NCBI GenBank assembly: GCA_965365655.1
Contig: CBDUCN010000065.1
Span: 1-18,769 of the forward strand
Source: JBFHNV01 sp965365655
GTDB lineage: Bacteria > Pseudomonadota > Gammaproteobacteria > HK1
DNA: 18,769 nt
Reading direction: 5' to 3'
The notes below the pieces were generated by a model. That model was not told where the DNA came from. It saw only the letters and a program-made list of their open reading frames with translations, and did not search any database. Below are positions 6,901 to 13,772 of this stretch, in pieces. The position numbers and the translations under genes were made by a program. Each line of letters begins with the position of its first letter. Position 1 is the stretch's first letter.

Positions 6901-9627
6901 GTGGCGCCCCGCCGCTTCCCGCTGATCGTCCTGCTGGCGCCGCTGCTGTGCGCGGCGGTGGGCGCGCAGGCGCGTTCGCTGGAAGTCGCCATCGCCGGCA
7001 AGGCGCTGCTGGACACGGATCCGGGCCAGGTCGTCACGTCGACCTTCCGCGCGACGAACCGCACCCGCGACGCACGCGACGTCGCGGGGACGCTCGAGCT
7101 CCCGGCCGGCTGGAGCGCCGTCACCCGGGAGATGCCGTTCGTGCTCGACCCCGGCGCGAGCGATCTGCGCCTCATCAGCTTCCTCGTGCCGGCCACCGCC
7201 GCAGCGGGGCGATACCGCATCGGCTACGCCGTGCAGGATCGCGGCGCGTCGGGCTTTGCCGATCGCGTCGAGGTGGACGTGATCGTGCGCCCGGTGTGGC
7301 GCCTGTCCGTCGAGCACGTGAACGCTCCGGCCATGGTGTTCGCGGGCGAGTCCTACGAGACGCGGTTCGTCGTCGCCAACGCCGGGAACGCCGCGACGCC
7401 GATCGAGCTGGCTGTCGACAGTGCCGGCGAGCTGCCGTTCGAGCTGCTCGCGGCTGGTGCGCGCCTCGAGCCGGGCGAGTCCATGCCGGTGACGATCCGG
7501 GTCGACACCGACGCCTCGGCCGAGCGGCCCTACAAGCACCGGTTGACGCTGACCGCCTCCAGTGCCGGGGAGGGCAGCGCGCAGGCGCAGCAGACCAGCC
7601 ACGTCGAGGTGCTTCCGGTTACGCGCCACCGGCCGGACCTCTACCACCGCATCCCGACCTGGCTGACGCTGCGCGTCGTGGGCGACGACGACGGCGCGGC
7701 CGTGCAGGCGGAGTGGGTGGGGGCGGGCTCGCTGGACGAGGCGGGCGCGCACCAGGTGGATTTCCTGTTCCGGGCGCCCAGCCTGCGCGACCGCTCCTCC
7801 TTCGGGCAGCTCGACGAGTACAGCGTCGGCTACCGCTCCGGCGGCTTCGCCGGACGCGTCGGCGACCAGCAGTTCGCGCTGTCCGCACTGACCGAGCCCG
7901 GGCGTTTCGGCCGCGGGCTCGCGGCGGATATCGCGCTGGGGAGCTGGCATGTGGGCGGCTACCACCTCGACGCGCCGGTCGACGAATCCGACGAGCGCCA
8001 GAGCGCGGTCCGCGGCCTGCTGTCCGCCGCCGGCGGGCGGACGCTGGGCCTGCAGGTGCTCGACAAGTCCGGCGACGGCGGTTCGGACCGGGTGTTCGCC
8101 GTCGACGGCGTCCAGCCCTTCCCCGGTGGCCGCGTGCAGCTCGAGCTCGCGTACAGCGCGGGCGACGCGGGGACCGGGCTCGCGCATCTGGCCGACGCCT
8201 ACGGCAGGCTGTGGGGTGTCGACTACACGGCGCGCTACCTGCACGCGGGGCGTGACTTCGCGGGAGCACACCACGATCGCACCTTCGCCGTGCTCGGGCT
8301 GCAGCGCGCGCTGAACGAGCGCGTGACCCTCAACGCGAGCGCGCGGGTGGACGATCGCGGCCCGCCGCGCGGCCGCCCGGACGACGTCGCACCGTACGAG
8401 AATCAGCTCATCCTGGGCGCGAGCTGGCGCGTTGCGCCGCACACCACGCTGGGGCTCGACGTCGAGCACGAGGTGCGCCGCGATCGCTCTCCCAGGCGCA
8501 CCTTCGACACGGTCGAGGACACCGTGAACTTGTCCGCGCAGCGAAGCTTCAAGCGCCTGGTCGTCGACTCCTCCGTCGAGATCGGCCGGGTCGACGATCG
8601 GCGCACGGGTCGGTCGGACACGCTGATGAGCTTCACCGCGGCCGGCACGTACCGCCACGCGCCGGGCCAGGTCGTGGATGGCTTCGTGCGCTACGAGCGC
8701 GGCGGCGAGGTGTTCGGGACGACGCTCACCGCGAGCGTGGGCGGCTCGATGCGCGTGGGCGGCGCCACGTTCCTGGATCTCGACTACCGCGTGGATCGGC
8801 GCGCGCGCAACGTGGTGACCATCCAGCACGGGTTCAGCGGCGGCGTGCGCCACGAGCTTCCGAACCGGCACGTGGTCTCGGTGCGTGGCCGCCATCGAAG
8901 CAGCGGATCGGTGAAGGAGACCAGTGCCCTGCTCGAGTACCGCATGCCGTTCGGGCTCCCCGTGCGGCCGCGGAGCGACGTCGGAACGGTTCGAGGGCGG
9001 GTGCTGGACAACCAGGACGGCGAGCCGGTCGCGGGACTGGTGGTGAAGCTCGGCAGAGAGATCGCCGTGAGCGACCAGGAGGGGCGGTTCAGCTTTCCCG
9101 CGCTCGCCGTGGGTACCTACTCGCTCACGGTCGACTACCGGCGCACCGGGCTGGACAAGGTGGTGCTCTCGAAGCTGCCGCTGGAGATCCGCGTGACGCC
9201 GGGCCAGTCCATGTCCATCGATCTCGCGGTGGACCGATCGTCGGCGGTCGTCGGAGCGGTGGTCCTCGAGGACGCGCAGCCGAGCGCCGGCGACGGCACG
9301 CCGAGCGCGGTCGCGACGGTGCAGCCCGGCGTCGCCGTGGGGCAGGGGCTGAACAGCGTGGTGGTCGAGCTGCGCGGCGACGACGAGGTGCACCGGCGCC
9401 TCACCGGACGCGGCGGCCGCTTCGAGTTCACCGGCCTGCGCCCGGGCGTCTACGAGCTCGGCGTGCTGCCCGACGGCCTGCCCGCCGGCGCGGTGGTGGC
9501 GGGCGGCGCGCGCCGCCTCGTGCTACGCCCGGCGGCCGAGGAAGAGGTCACCATCACGGCGAAGCCGAGGCTGCGAGTCATCCGGATGATCGACGAGGGC
9601 AAGGTCATCGAGGAGCAGTCGCGCTAG
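6901..9627 (+). CDS. Outer-membrane barrel with N-terminal Ig-like and C-terminal carboxypeptidase-regulatory-like domains (usher-like)
   Basis: This 908-residue protein starts at GTG, ten bases after the preceding stop. A signal peptide ends at AQA (residue 24). Residues about 25-128 and 131-235 are two Ig-like modules (DPGQVVTSTFRATN and AGESYETRFVVANAGNA), of the NEW3/CARDB kind. Residues about 245-690 are a long run of alternating amphipathic strands with Arg/Asp turns (for example FLDLDYRVDRRARN), typical of a large outer-membrane barrel. Residues about 696-770 (VRGRVLDNQDGEPVAG, then GRFSFPALAVGTYSL) form a carboxypeptidase-regulatory or SdrD-like module; a second follows at about 815-895 (GRFEFTGLRPGVYELGVLP). 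Size, compartment and layout resemble pilus ushers, but no PapC/FimD plug or N-terminal domain is recognisable. As last gene of the operon it is the likely secretion and assembly pore. Confidence 0.7.
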   Translation: MAPRRFPLIVLLAPLLCAAVGAQARSLEVAIAGKALLDTDPGQVVTSTFRATNRTRDARDVAGTLELPAGWSAVTREMPFVLDPGASDLRLISFLVPATAAAGRYRIGYAVQDRGASGFADRVEVDVIVRPVWRLSVEHVNAPAMVFAGESYETRFVVANAGNAATPIELAVDSAGELPFELLAAGARLEPGESMPVTIRVDTDASAERPYKHRLTLTASSAGEGSAQAQQTSHVEVLPVTRHRPDLYHRIPTWLTLRVVGDDDGAAVQAEWVGAGSLDEAGAHQVDFLFRAPSLRDRSSFGQLDEYSVGYRSGGFAGRVGDQQFALSALTEPGRFGRGLAADIALGSWHVGGYHLDAPVDESDERQSAVRGLLSAAGGRTLGLQVLDKSGDGGSDRVFAVDGVQPFPGGRVQLELAYSAGDAGTGLAHLADAYGRLWGVDYTARYLHAGRDFAGAHHDRTFAVLGLQRALNERVTLNASARVDDRGPPRGRPDDVAPYENQLILGASWRVAPHTTLGLDVEHEVRRDRSPRRTFDTVEDTVNLSAQRSFKRLVVDSSVEIGRVDDRRTGRSDTLMSFTAAGTYRHAPGQVVDGFVRYERGGEVFGTTLTASVGGSMRVGGATFLDLDYRVDRRARNVVTIQHGFSGGVRHELPNRHVVSVRGRHRSSGSVKETSALLEYRMPFGLPVRPRSDVGTVRGRVLDNQDGEPVAGLVVKLGREIAVSDQEGRFSFPALAVGTYSLTVDYRRTGLDKVVLSKLPLEIRVTPGQSMSIDLAVDRSSAVVGAVVLEDAQPSAGDGTPSAVATVQPGVAVGQGLNSVVVELRGDDEVHRRLTGRGGRFEFTGLRPGVYELGVLPDGLPAGAVVAGGARRLVLRPAAEEEVTITAKPRLRVIRMIDEGKVIEEQSR

Positions 9628-9638
9628 GCGACCCGCGA

Positions 9639-9661
9639 GGCGGGCGTTCGTTCTGCCCGCC
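9639..9661 (+). terminator. Hairpin terminator candidate after the surface-protein operon
   Basis: GGCGGGC and GCCCGCC form a perfect 7-bp GC stem around a 9-base T-containing loop, 11 bases after the stop of the barrel gene. No downstream T-run is present, so intrinsic termination would be inefficient. The position supports it as the operon 3' end. Confidence 0.45.
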
Positions 9662-9748
9662 GAATGAGACTCGGTCCATGTGCGGATGCCGCCCTGCCGC
9701 CGCTGGCCGGTCGCTCAGCCACCCGCGCTGCGTGCCACCAACTCGTCG

Positions 9749-9866
9749 GTCCCGCAGCTGTGCCCAGACGCGGAGCTGCACGCACGCGTCCGGCGGCATC
9801 TCCGGCGACGCCGAGCACGGTGCGGGTGTGCCGGCCGTGCGCGCCGAACACCTCCACCAGCAGGAT
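9749..9866 (-). pseudogene. Frameshifted remnant of a RidA/YjgF-family C-terminus
   Basis: Read on the minus strand, one frame gives ILLVEVFGAHGRHTRTVLGV. After a one-base frame change the next frame gives EMPPDACVQLRVWAQLRD. Joined, these match the C-terminal part of RidA/YjgF enamine-imine deaminase family proteins (GxHGRHxRxxxGVxxLPxxxxVExE). A stop codon precedes ILLVEV, and no RidA N-terminus is seen upstream. This is therefore a stub with one frameshift, not an active gene. The joining across two frames is my inference, but both halves fit the family in the correct order and spacing. Confidence 0.55.
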
Positions 9867-10064
9867 TCAGGCACCGTAGTGCGGTGCGCCTGTGTCTGCT
9901 CGTACGCGCGTCGGTTTTCGGTGACCCGGGCGATGCCTCAGAATCGAGCAGGTCGGTGGGCCTCCCCGCCGCGGAGAGTCGTCACGCCGGTCATGATGAG
10001 AGCACCCACGAAGCTCGCGACGGCAGGCGGCCGCGCGGTCCGGGCGACCACTGACGAGTGTCGG
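9867..10064. other. Intergenic remainder before the hydrolase gene
   Basis: With the hairpin and RidA remnant, this completes a stretch of about 440 bases (9628-10064) without an intact gene. In-frame ATGs at 9933, 9994 and 9997 could extend the hydrolase gene into it. No strong ribosome-binding site supports any of them, and the translated extension looks non-coding. Confidence 0.3.
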
Positions 10065-11072
10065 TTGCGGGGCTCGGCGCGTTCGCGCGAGCGCGCTCGG
10101 CGCGCGGCGGCGATGCTGCTGACCGTTGCCGGCACGCTGCTCTGGGCCGGCGCCGGCGGGGCACAGACCCTCGTCCGGTTCCCGGCCACGCAGCCCTTCG
10201 CGACTCACGCCGTGCAGCTTCGCGCCGAGCTGCATCGTCCGCCGGGCACGGGACCGTTCCCCGCGGTGCTGCTGATGCACGGCTGTGCCGGATGGCAGCC
10301 CGCGGTGCTCGATGCGCTTCGCGGGCACGCTCACTTCTTTCGCGAGAGCGGCTTCGTCGTGCTCAACCTGGACAGCTTCTCGCCGCGTGGCATCTCCGGT
10401 CCCGCCGTGTGCATGCAGGAGGCCGCGCTACGGCAGGCACTCTGGTACCGGACCTTCGACGCCTTCGATGCCCTGCGCTACCTGAGGGCGCTGGCGTTCG
10501 TCTCGGCCGACGACGTCTTCCTGGTCGGGCAGAGCAACGGGGGGACGGTCGCCCTGCGCGCCGCGAGCGTCGCGCTGCCCGGCGGCGCCAGCGGCTTCAA
10601 GGCCGTCGTCGCCTACTATCCCTGGTGCGGCGAGCTCGATGTGCCGGGGGTCATGCTGAGATCACCGCTGCTCGTGTTCGCGGCCGGCCAGGACGGATGG
10701 GTGAGCGCGGCGCAGTGCCTTCGCGTTCGCGTCACCGGCGCGCCGCTGAGCGTGCACGTCTATCCGGGGGCACTCCACTCCTTCGACCTGGACATCCCGC
10801 CGCAGCTCTACCTGGGGCGCTGGGTCGGAGGCAACCATGCGGCGACCGACGACAGCCGGCTGCGGATGCGCGACTTCTTCCGCAGGCACCTGACGCATGC
10901 TTCGGGGCCGACCGTCACACCACGGGGCAGCACCCCGGGGGCCGCGCCGGCTCGAAGGAGAGCTGCGAATACACCAGCGTGCCGCGCGCGAACGTTGCCT
11001 CCAGCCGCACCGGACCGCGGATGCGATCCACTTGGCAGACCAGGCGCGATGGCAGCCAGGGGCTCGGAGTGA
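10065..11072 (+). CDS. Exported dienelactone-hydrolase-like alpha/beta hydrolase
   Basis: This is an alpha/beta-hydrolase of the dienelactone hydrolase type, about 335 residues, probably periplasmic. The start is uncertain. TTG 10065 gives an Arg-rich n-region before the hydrophobic core MLLTVAGTLLWAGAGGAQT; ATG 10113 would lack positive charges; ATG 9994 or 9997 would add a longer tail. Counted from 10065, the oxyanion-loop motif is LLMHGCAGW. The nucleophile elbow is VGQSNGG (S157), Ser where true dienelactone hydrolases use Cys. The acid is D210 in AAGQDGW and the histidine is H238 in ALHSFD. The substrate is unknown. The fold seems complete near FFRRHL; the last about 50 residues are Pro/Arg-rich, lie opposite the end of the convergent gene and are probably unstructured. 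Confidence 0.7.
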   Translation: MRGSARSRERARRAAAMLLTVAGTLLWAGAGGAQTLVRFPATQPFATHAVQLRAELHRPPGTGPFPAVLLMHGCAGWQPAVLDALRGHAHFFRESGFVVLNLDSFSPRGISGPAVCMQEAALRQALWYRTFDAFDALRYLRALAFVSADDVFLVGQSNGGTVALRAASVALPGGASGFKAVVAYYPWCGELDVPGVMLRSPLLVFAAGQDGWVSAAQCLRVRVTGAPLSVHVYPGALHSFDLDIPPQLYLGRWVGGNHAATDDSRLRMRDFFRRHLTHASGPTVTPRGSTPGAAPARRRAANTPACRARTLPPAAPDRGCDPLGRPGAMAARGSE

Positions 11073-13161
11073 CCAGCGTCGAGTCCACGACCAGCCGATC
11101 CTCGCCCTCTTCGAGGAGACCGCCCGAGCGGCAGCGCACGTAGGCGAAGGGCTCTCCGACGTAGGGGGCGATGGCGAGCCTTGCCCGCCGGACGGCGGCG
11201 ATAGGGATCACCGGCGCCGGCTCCTCCCAGACCATGCCGTGCACGGCCGCGTAGGGAATGGACGGCACGGCCAGCGCGAGCATGGTCATCAGGGGCGGCG
11301 ACCCCGGCTCCAGCTCCAGCACGCGCCACGCGTCCGCGTCAGCACTCCAACGCAGCATCCCGCCACCATCCGGATCGCGCATCACGTGCCTTCCGGACAC
11401 ATCGAGCACGATGTCGACCCGGGTCGTGGTGCGCTCGCGAGGGCTGCGCATGGGCCGCGGAATCAGTCCGCTGGACTCGACGGCCCAAAGCGCACGTCCC
11501 GGCACGGCACTGCCGAGGAGTCGGGAAAGCGCGGGGACCGGCGGCGCGCGGGCGACGATGGTGCCCTCCGGTGGCCACCACACGGAGTGCCAGTTCATCA
11601 GCGCCTGATCCGCGGCGGGCGCCGAGACGAAGTTCGCGAGACGGAAGGGCACCGACGCATCCCCGGGCCGCGGCGATGACTGGACGTGCAGGTGAAGATG
11701 TCGCCTGGCGGCGCGGCCCGAATTGCCCACGACCCCGAGCTGCGAGCCGATCTCCACCCGCGCACCGGGAAACACCGCGACGCTGCCCTTCTGCAGGTGC
11801 GCGAGCACCGCCCAGCCACCCTGATCGAGGCGGATCATCACGAAGTTGCCCCACTGCTGCGCATGGTTCATCAGTCCCGGGGAGTTGTCCTCGACGTCGT
11901 TGCGCACGCGCTCGACGATCCCCGCGGCCGGCGCCAGAACGGGAATCGCGGCCGTGGCGGACGGCCCCACTCCGGCGCTGGCGACGTCCGCGAAGTCCAG
12001 TGCATGTCGCCATGCGCCGATGTGACTGAACCCTCCGTCGGTGCCCTGGACGATGCGCGAGGGGCTGCCGGTCGGCACTACTAGAAACGGCCCGCTCCGA
12101 CCGGAGCGTCGCGTCCAGTAAGCGCAGCGCCACCAGGCCTCCTCGGGAGCGATGTCCCGCCTCTCGTTGCGCCGGGCGGCCGGATGCTCGCCCGACAGCG
12201 TCAGAGCGTAGATCGCGGTCCAGATCGTCACGGCCGCGACGATGGGCAGGTAGCCGATGGCGGTGCCGGCGAACAGGTGCTGGAAGGCGACGGCCAGGAA
12301 CGACGCGCCACACCCGCCGATGGCAGCGCGTACGAGGCTGTAGCGGCCCGGCAGGAAGAACACCGCACCGAGGCCCATCCCCGCGAGGAAGTAGTTGTAG
12401 GCGGTCGGCATCCAGAAGTAGACGACCTCCTGGTGACCGAGCGCGGTCGCGACGATCACGCCTGCCACCCAGCCGCAGGCGCCGGTCACGAACGAGATCG
12501 GCGACCACAGCAGAACCGCGGCGGCGATCACCATGCCGGCGCCGACGGTGGGCGCGTAGAGCAGGCCGCCCAGGGTTCTGAAGAACGTGATCACCCAGTC
12601 CACCGCGTCGACCGGCGTCGGCCACCAGCGCGTCGCGACCAGCGCCGCCTCGGTCCATTTCGGGAAGATCGCGAACAGCATCACCGCCACCGTCGCGTAG
12701 CCCGTGACGAGCGCCGGCAGATTGACGCCGCCCAGGACCTTCAGCGCCGCGGCGGTGAGAACGGCGGCGGAGACCGAGGAGACAGCGGCCACCACGAGCT
12801 GGGCCTGCACGGAGATCCCGCTCGTCCCGGTCAGCCACGCCACCGCGAGCGCCGCGAGCAGGGCGTTCGCCTTCAGGCTGCCCTCGATGGGAGACTCGTC
12901 GCGAATTCCGAACATCCGGCTCGTGGCCTCCCCGACGGTCAGGCCGAGCAGCGCGAACGAGACATGGCGCACGTCCTGGAAGAGCGCGAGCCACAGGAAC
13001 GCGCCGACCCACGGATGCGAGATCAGGAACACGCCGCCGAGCGCGGGACCGAGAACCCTGACCAGCGGCGTCCCGAGCCGGCTGACCATCCCACCCGGGC
13101 GTACGTCCTGCATCCAGGTGCCCGGGTTCGGTGGCGTTTCCTGGCCGTATGCCTCGTGCAT
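10915..13161 (-). CDS. Urea-transporter domain fused to M23 (LytM) peptidase domain
   Basis: This 748-residue fusion starts at ATG 13161; ATG 13113 is the alternative. Residues about 25-330 are a polytopic membrane domain of the urea transporter (UT) family. It shows two internal repeats, each with an N-containing helix start (LKANALLAALA; TAYNYFLAGMGLG) and then a hydrophobic LPALVTGYATVAVML or GYLPIVAAV segment. Residues about 385-500 are an M23 LytM-type domain: RHALDFA (H386, D389), the active-site H455 in LAHLQKG, GSQLGVVGNSG, and HLHLH (H488, H490, H492). The first ligand motif is unusual, because the position four before Asp (the normal His in HxxxD) is R385. A further beta-rich region of about 250 residues is unrecognised. 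UT would pass urea through the inner membrane. The peptidase would act on peptidoglycan if zinc binding is retained. The 5' end is coupled to a short ORF. Confidence 0.8.
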   Translation of the reverse strand: MHEAYGQETPPNPGTWMQDVRPGGMVSRLGTPLVRVLGPALGGVFLISHPWVGAFLWLALFQDVRHVSFALLGLTVGEATSRMFGIRDESPIEGSLKANALLAALAVAWLTGTSGISVQAQLVVAAVSSVSAAVLTAAALKVLGGVNLPALVTGYATVAVMLFAIFPKWTEAALVATRWWPTPVDAVDWVITFFRTLGGLLYAPTVGAGMVIAAAVLLWSPISFVTGACGWVAGVIVATALGHQEVVYFWMPTAYNYFLAGMGLGAVFFLPGRYSLVRAAIGGCGASFLAVAFQHLFAGTAIGYLPIVAAVTIWTAIYALTLSGEHPAARRNERRDIAPEEAWWRCAYWTRRSGRSGPFLVVPTGSPSRIVQGTDGGFSHIGAWRHALDFADVASAGVGPSATAAIPVLAPAAGIVERVRNDVEDNSPGLMNHAQQWGNFVMIRLDQGGWAVLAHLQKGSVAVFPGARVEIGSQLGVVGNSGRAARRHLHLHVQSSPRPGDASVPFRLANFVSAPAADQALMNWHSVWWPPEGTIVARAPPVPALSRLLGSAVPGRALWAVESSGLIPRPMRSPRERTTTRVDIVLDVSGRHVMRDPDGGGMLRWSADADAWRVLELEPGSPPLMTMLALAVPSIPYAAVHGMVWEEPAPVIPIAAVRRARLAIAPYVGEPFAYVRCRSGGLLEEGEDRLVVDSTLVTPSPWLPSRLVCQVDRIRGPVRLEATFARGTLVYSQLSFEPARPPGCCPVV

Positions 13162-13235
13162 CAGGGCGCCGACAGAGCGTCCGGCCAGGGCTCGGGGCCG
13201 ATGACGTCCTCGAGTATCTCGCGCACGCGGATCAT
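13161..13235 (-). CDS. 24-residue ORF translationally coupled to the urea-transporter fusion
   Basis: This tiny ORF reads MIRVREILEDVIG, then PEPWPDALSAP. It has the strongest Shine-Dalgarno of the region, GGGGAGG, five bases before its ATG. Its TGA overlaps the ATG of the transporter gene in the arrangement TGATG, a classical translational-coupling junction. The transporter gene itself has no good ribosome-binding site, so initiation there may depend on this ORF. It could be a leader peptide. Alternatively it is the 3' stub of a decayed gene, because the same frame stays open upstream (VVLLRESGEAC) with sensible-looking protein. Confidence 0.45.
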   Translation of the reverse strand: MIRVREILEDVIGPEPWPDALSAP

Positions 13236-13528
13236 GCAGGCCTCCCCGCTCTCGCGAAGCAGCACCACGGGCGGGTGTGAGTCGACGGAACGTCCCGGCG
13301 ACGGTGTCCACCGCCGGCACGTCGTCGTGGAACCGTACGGCTTCGGCCTTCGACCCCTCGCCTGCGTGCGGCGCCCTGCCGCCGGCGCGTACTCGCCTGT
13401 CTGTCGCCGCGTTCCGGCGCCTGCCGCACTCCTGCACGGCCCGTCGGATCGGGGGCCACGTCGAACATCCTCCTTGTGCTCGGCGGTTCGGGGAGCATGC
13501 AGCTAAACGCATCTGCGCCGGGACAGTC

Positions 13529-13542
13529 TTGACGGTGATCAA
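13529..13542. promoter_or_regulatory. FNR/ANR-like binding site
   Basis: TTGACGGTGATCAA matches the FNR/ANR consensus TTGAT-N4-ATCAA at nine of ten defined positions with exact spacing. It lies between divergent genes, about 230 bases from the DUF4157 start and 290 from the coupled ORF. FNR-type proteins respond to oxygen in many proteobacteria. Whether this site is used is unknown. Confidence 0.4.
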
Positions 13543-13721
13543 GCGGTGCGGGGCACAGGGGGCGGGCGGCACGCGTACGGCGGCTCGGAACGGCCCGCCA
13601 GGCGGGGGGCCGCCGCTCGCGCTGCGGGCCGAAGCCTCGTGTGCTCGTGTGTGCTGTACAGGATTGCGGCTCGGGTGCGCCGCCTTCCCTCCGAGACGAT
13701 CAATTGCCCGCCCGGGTGGTC

Positions 13722-13727
13722 TATAAA
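13722..13727 (+). promoter_or_regulatory. Possible -10 element of the DUF4157 gene
   Basis: TATAAA stands out in a GC-rich background, 45 bases upstream of the ATG at 13773. No matching -35 hexamer is seen at 16-18 bp spacing (TTGCCC at 13704-13709 is too close), so activator dependence is possible. Confidence 0.3.
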
Positions 13728-13772
13728 TGGACGTATGCGAGACTGGTTTCTCGTGAGCGCCGTTGAGGAAAT

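Larger units (their letters stand above)
13236..13772. other. Divergent intergenic region between transporter fusion and DUF4157 gene
   Basis: No intact gene is supported in these 537 bases. The region carries an FNR/CRP-type inverted repeat near the middle and a TATAAA element close to the DUF4157 start, so it probably holds divergent promoters. The part nearest the transporter (about 13236-13360, minus strand) reads like protein in two adjacent frames and may be a gene remnant. The middle is very GC-rich with G-runs around 13590-13625. Confidence 0.4.

Noticed and set aside
6874..9393. 839-codon antisense open frame opposite the barrel gene
   Set aside because: Composition is Arg/His/Val/Ala-rich without motifs, while the forward frame has a signal peptide and clear domains. 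High-GC shadow.
12184..13506. 440-codon forward frame opposite the urea transporter domain
   Set aside because: Glu/Arg/Gln-rich low-complexity sequence antisense to clear TM helices; a shadow.
13529..13560. TTGACG as a -35 promoter element
   Set aside because: No AT-rich -10 hexamer follows at 16-18 bp; the inverted-repeat reading as an FNR-type site explains it better.
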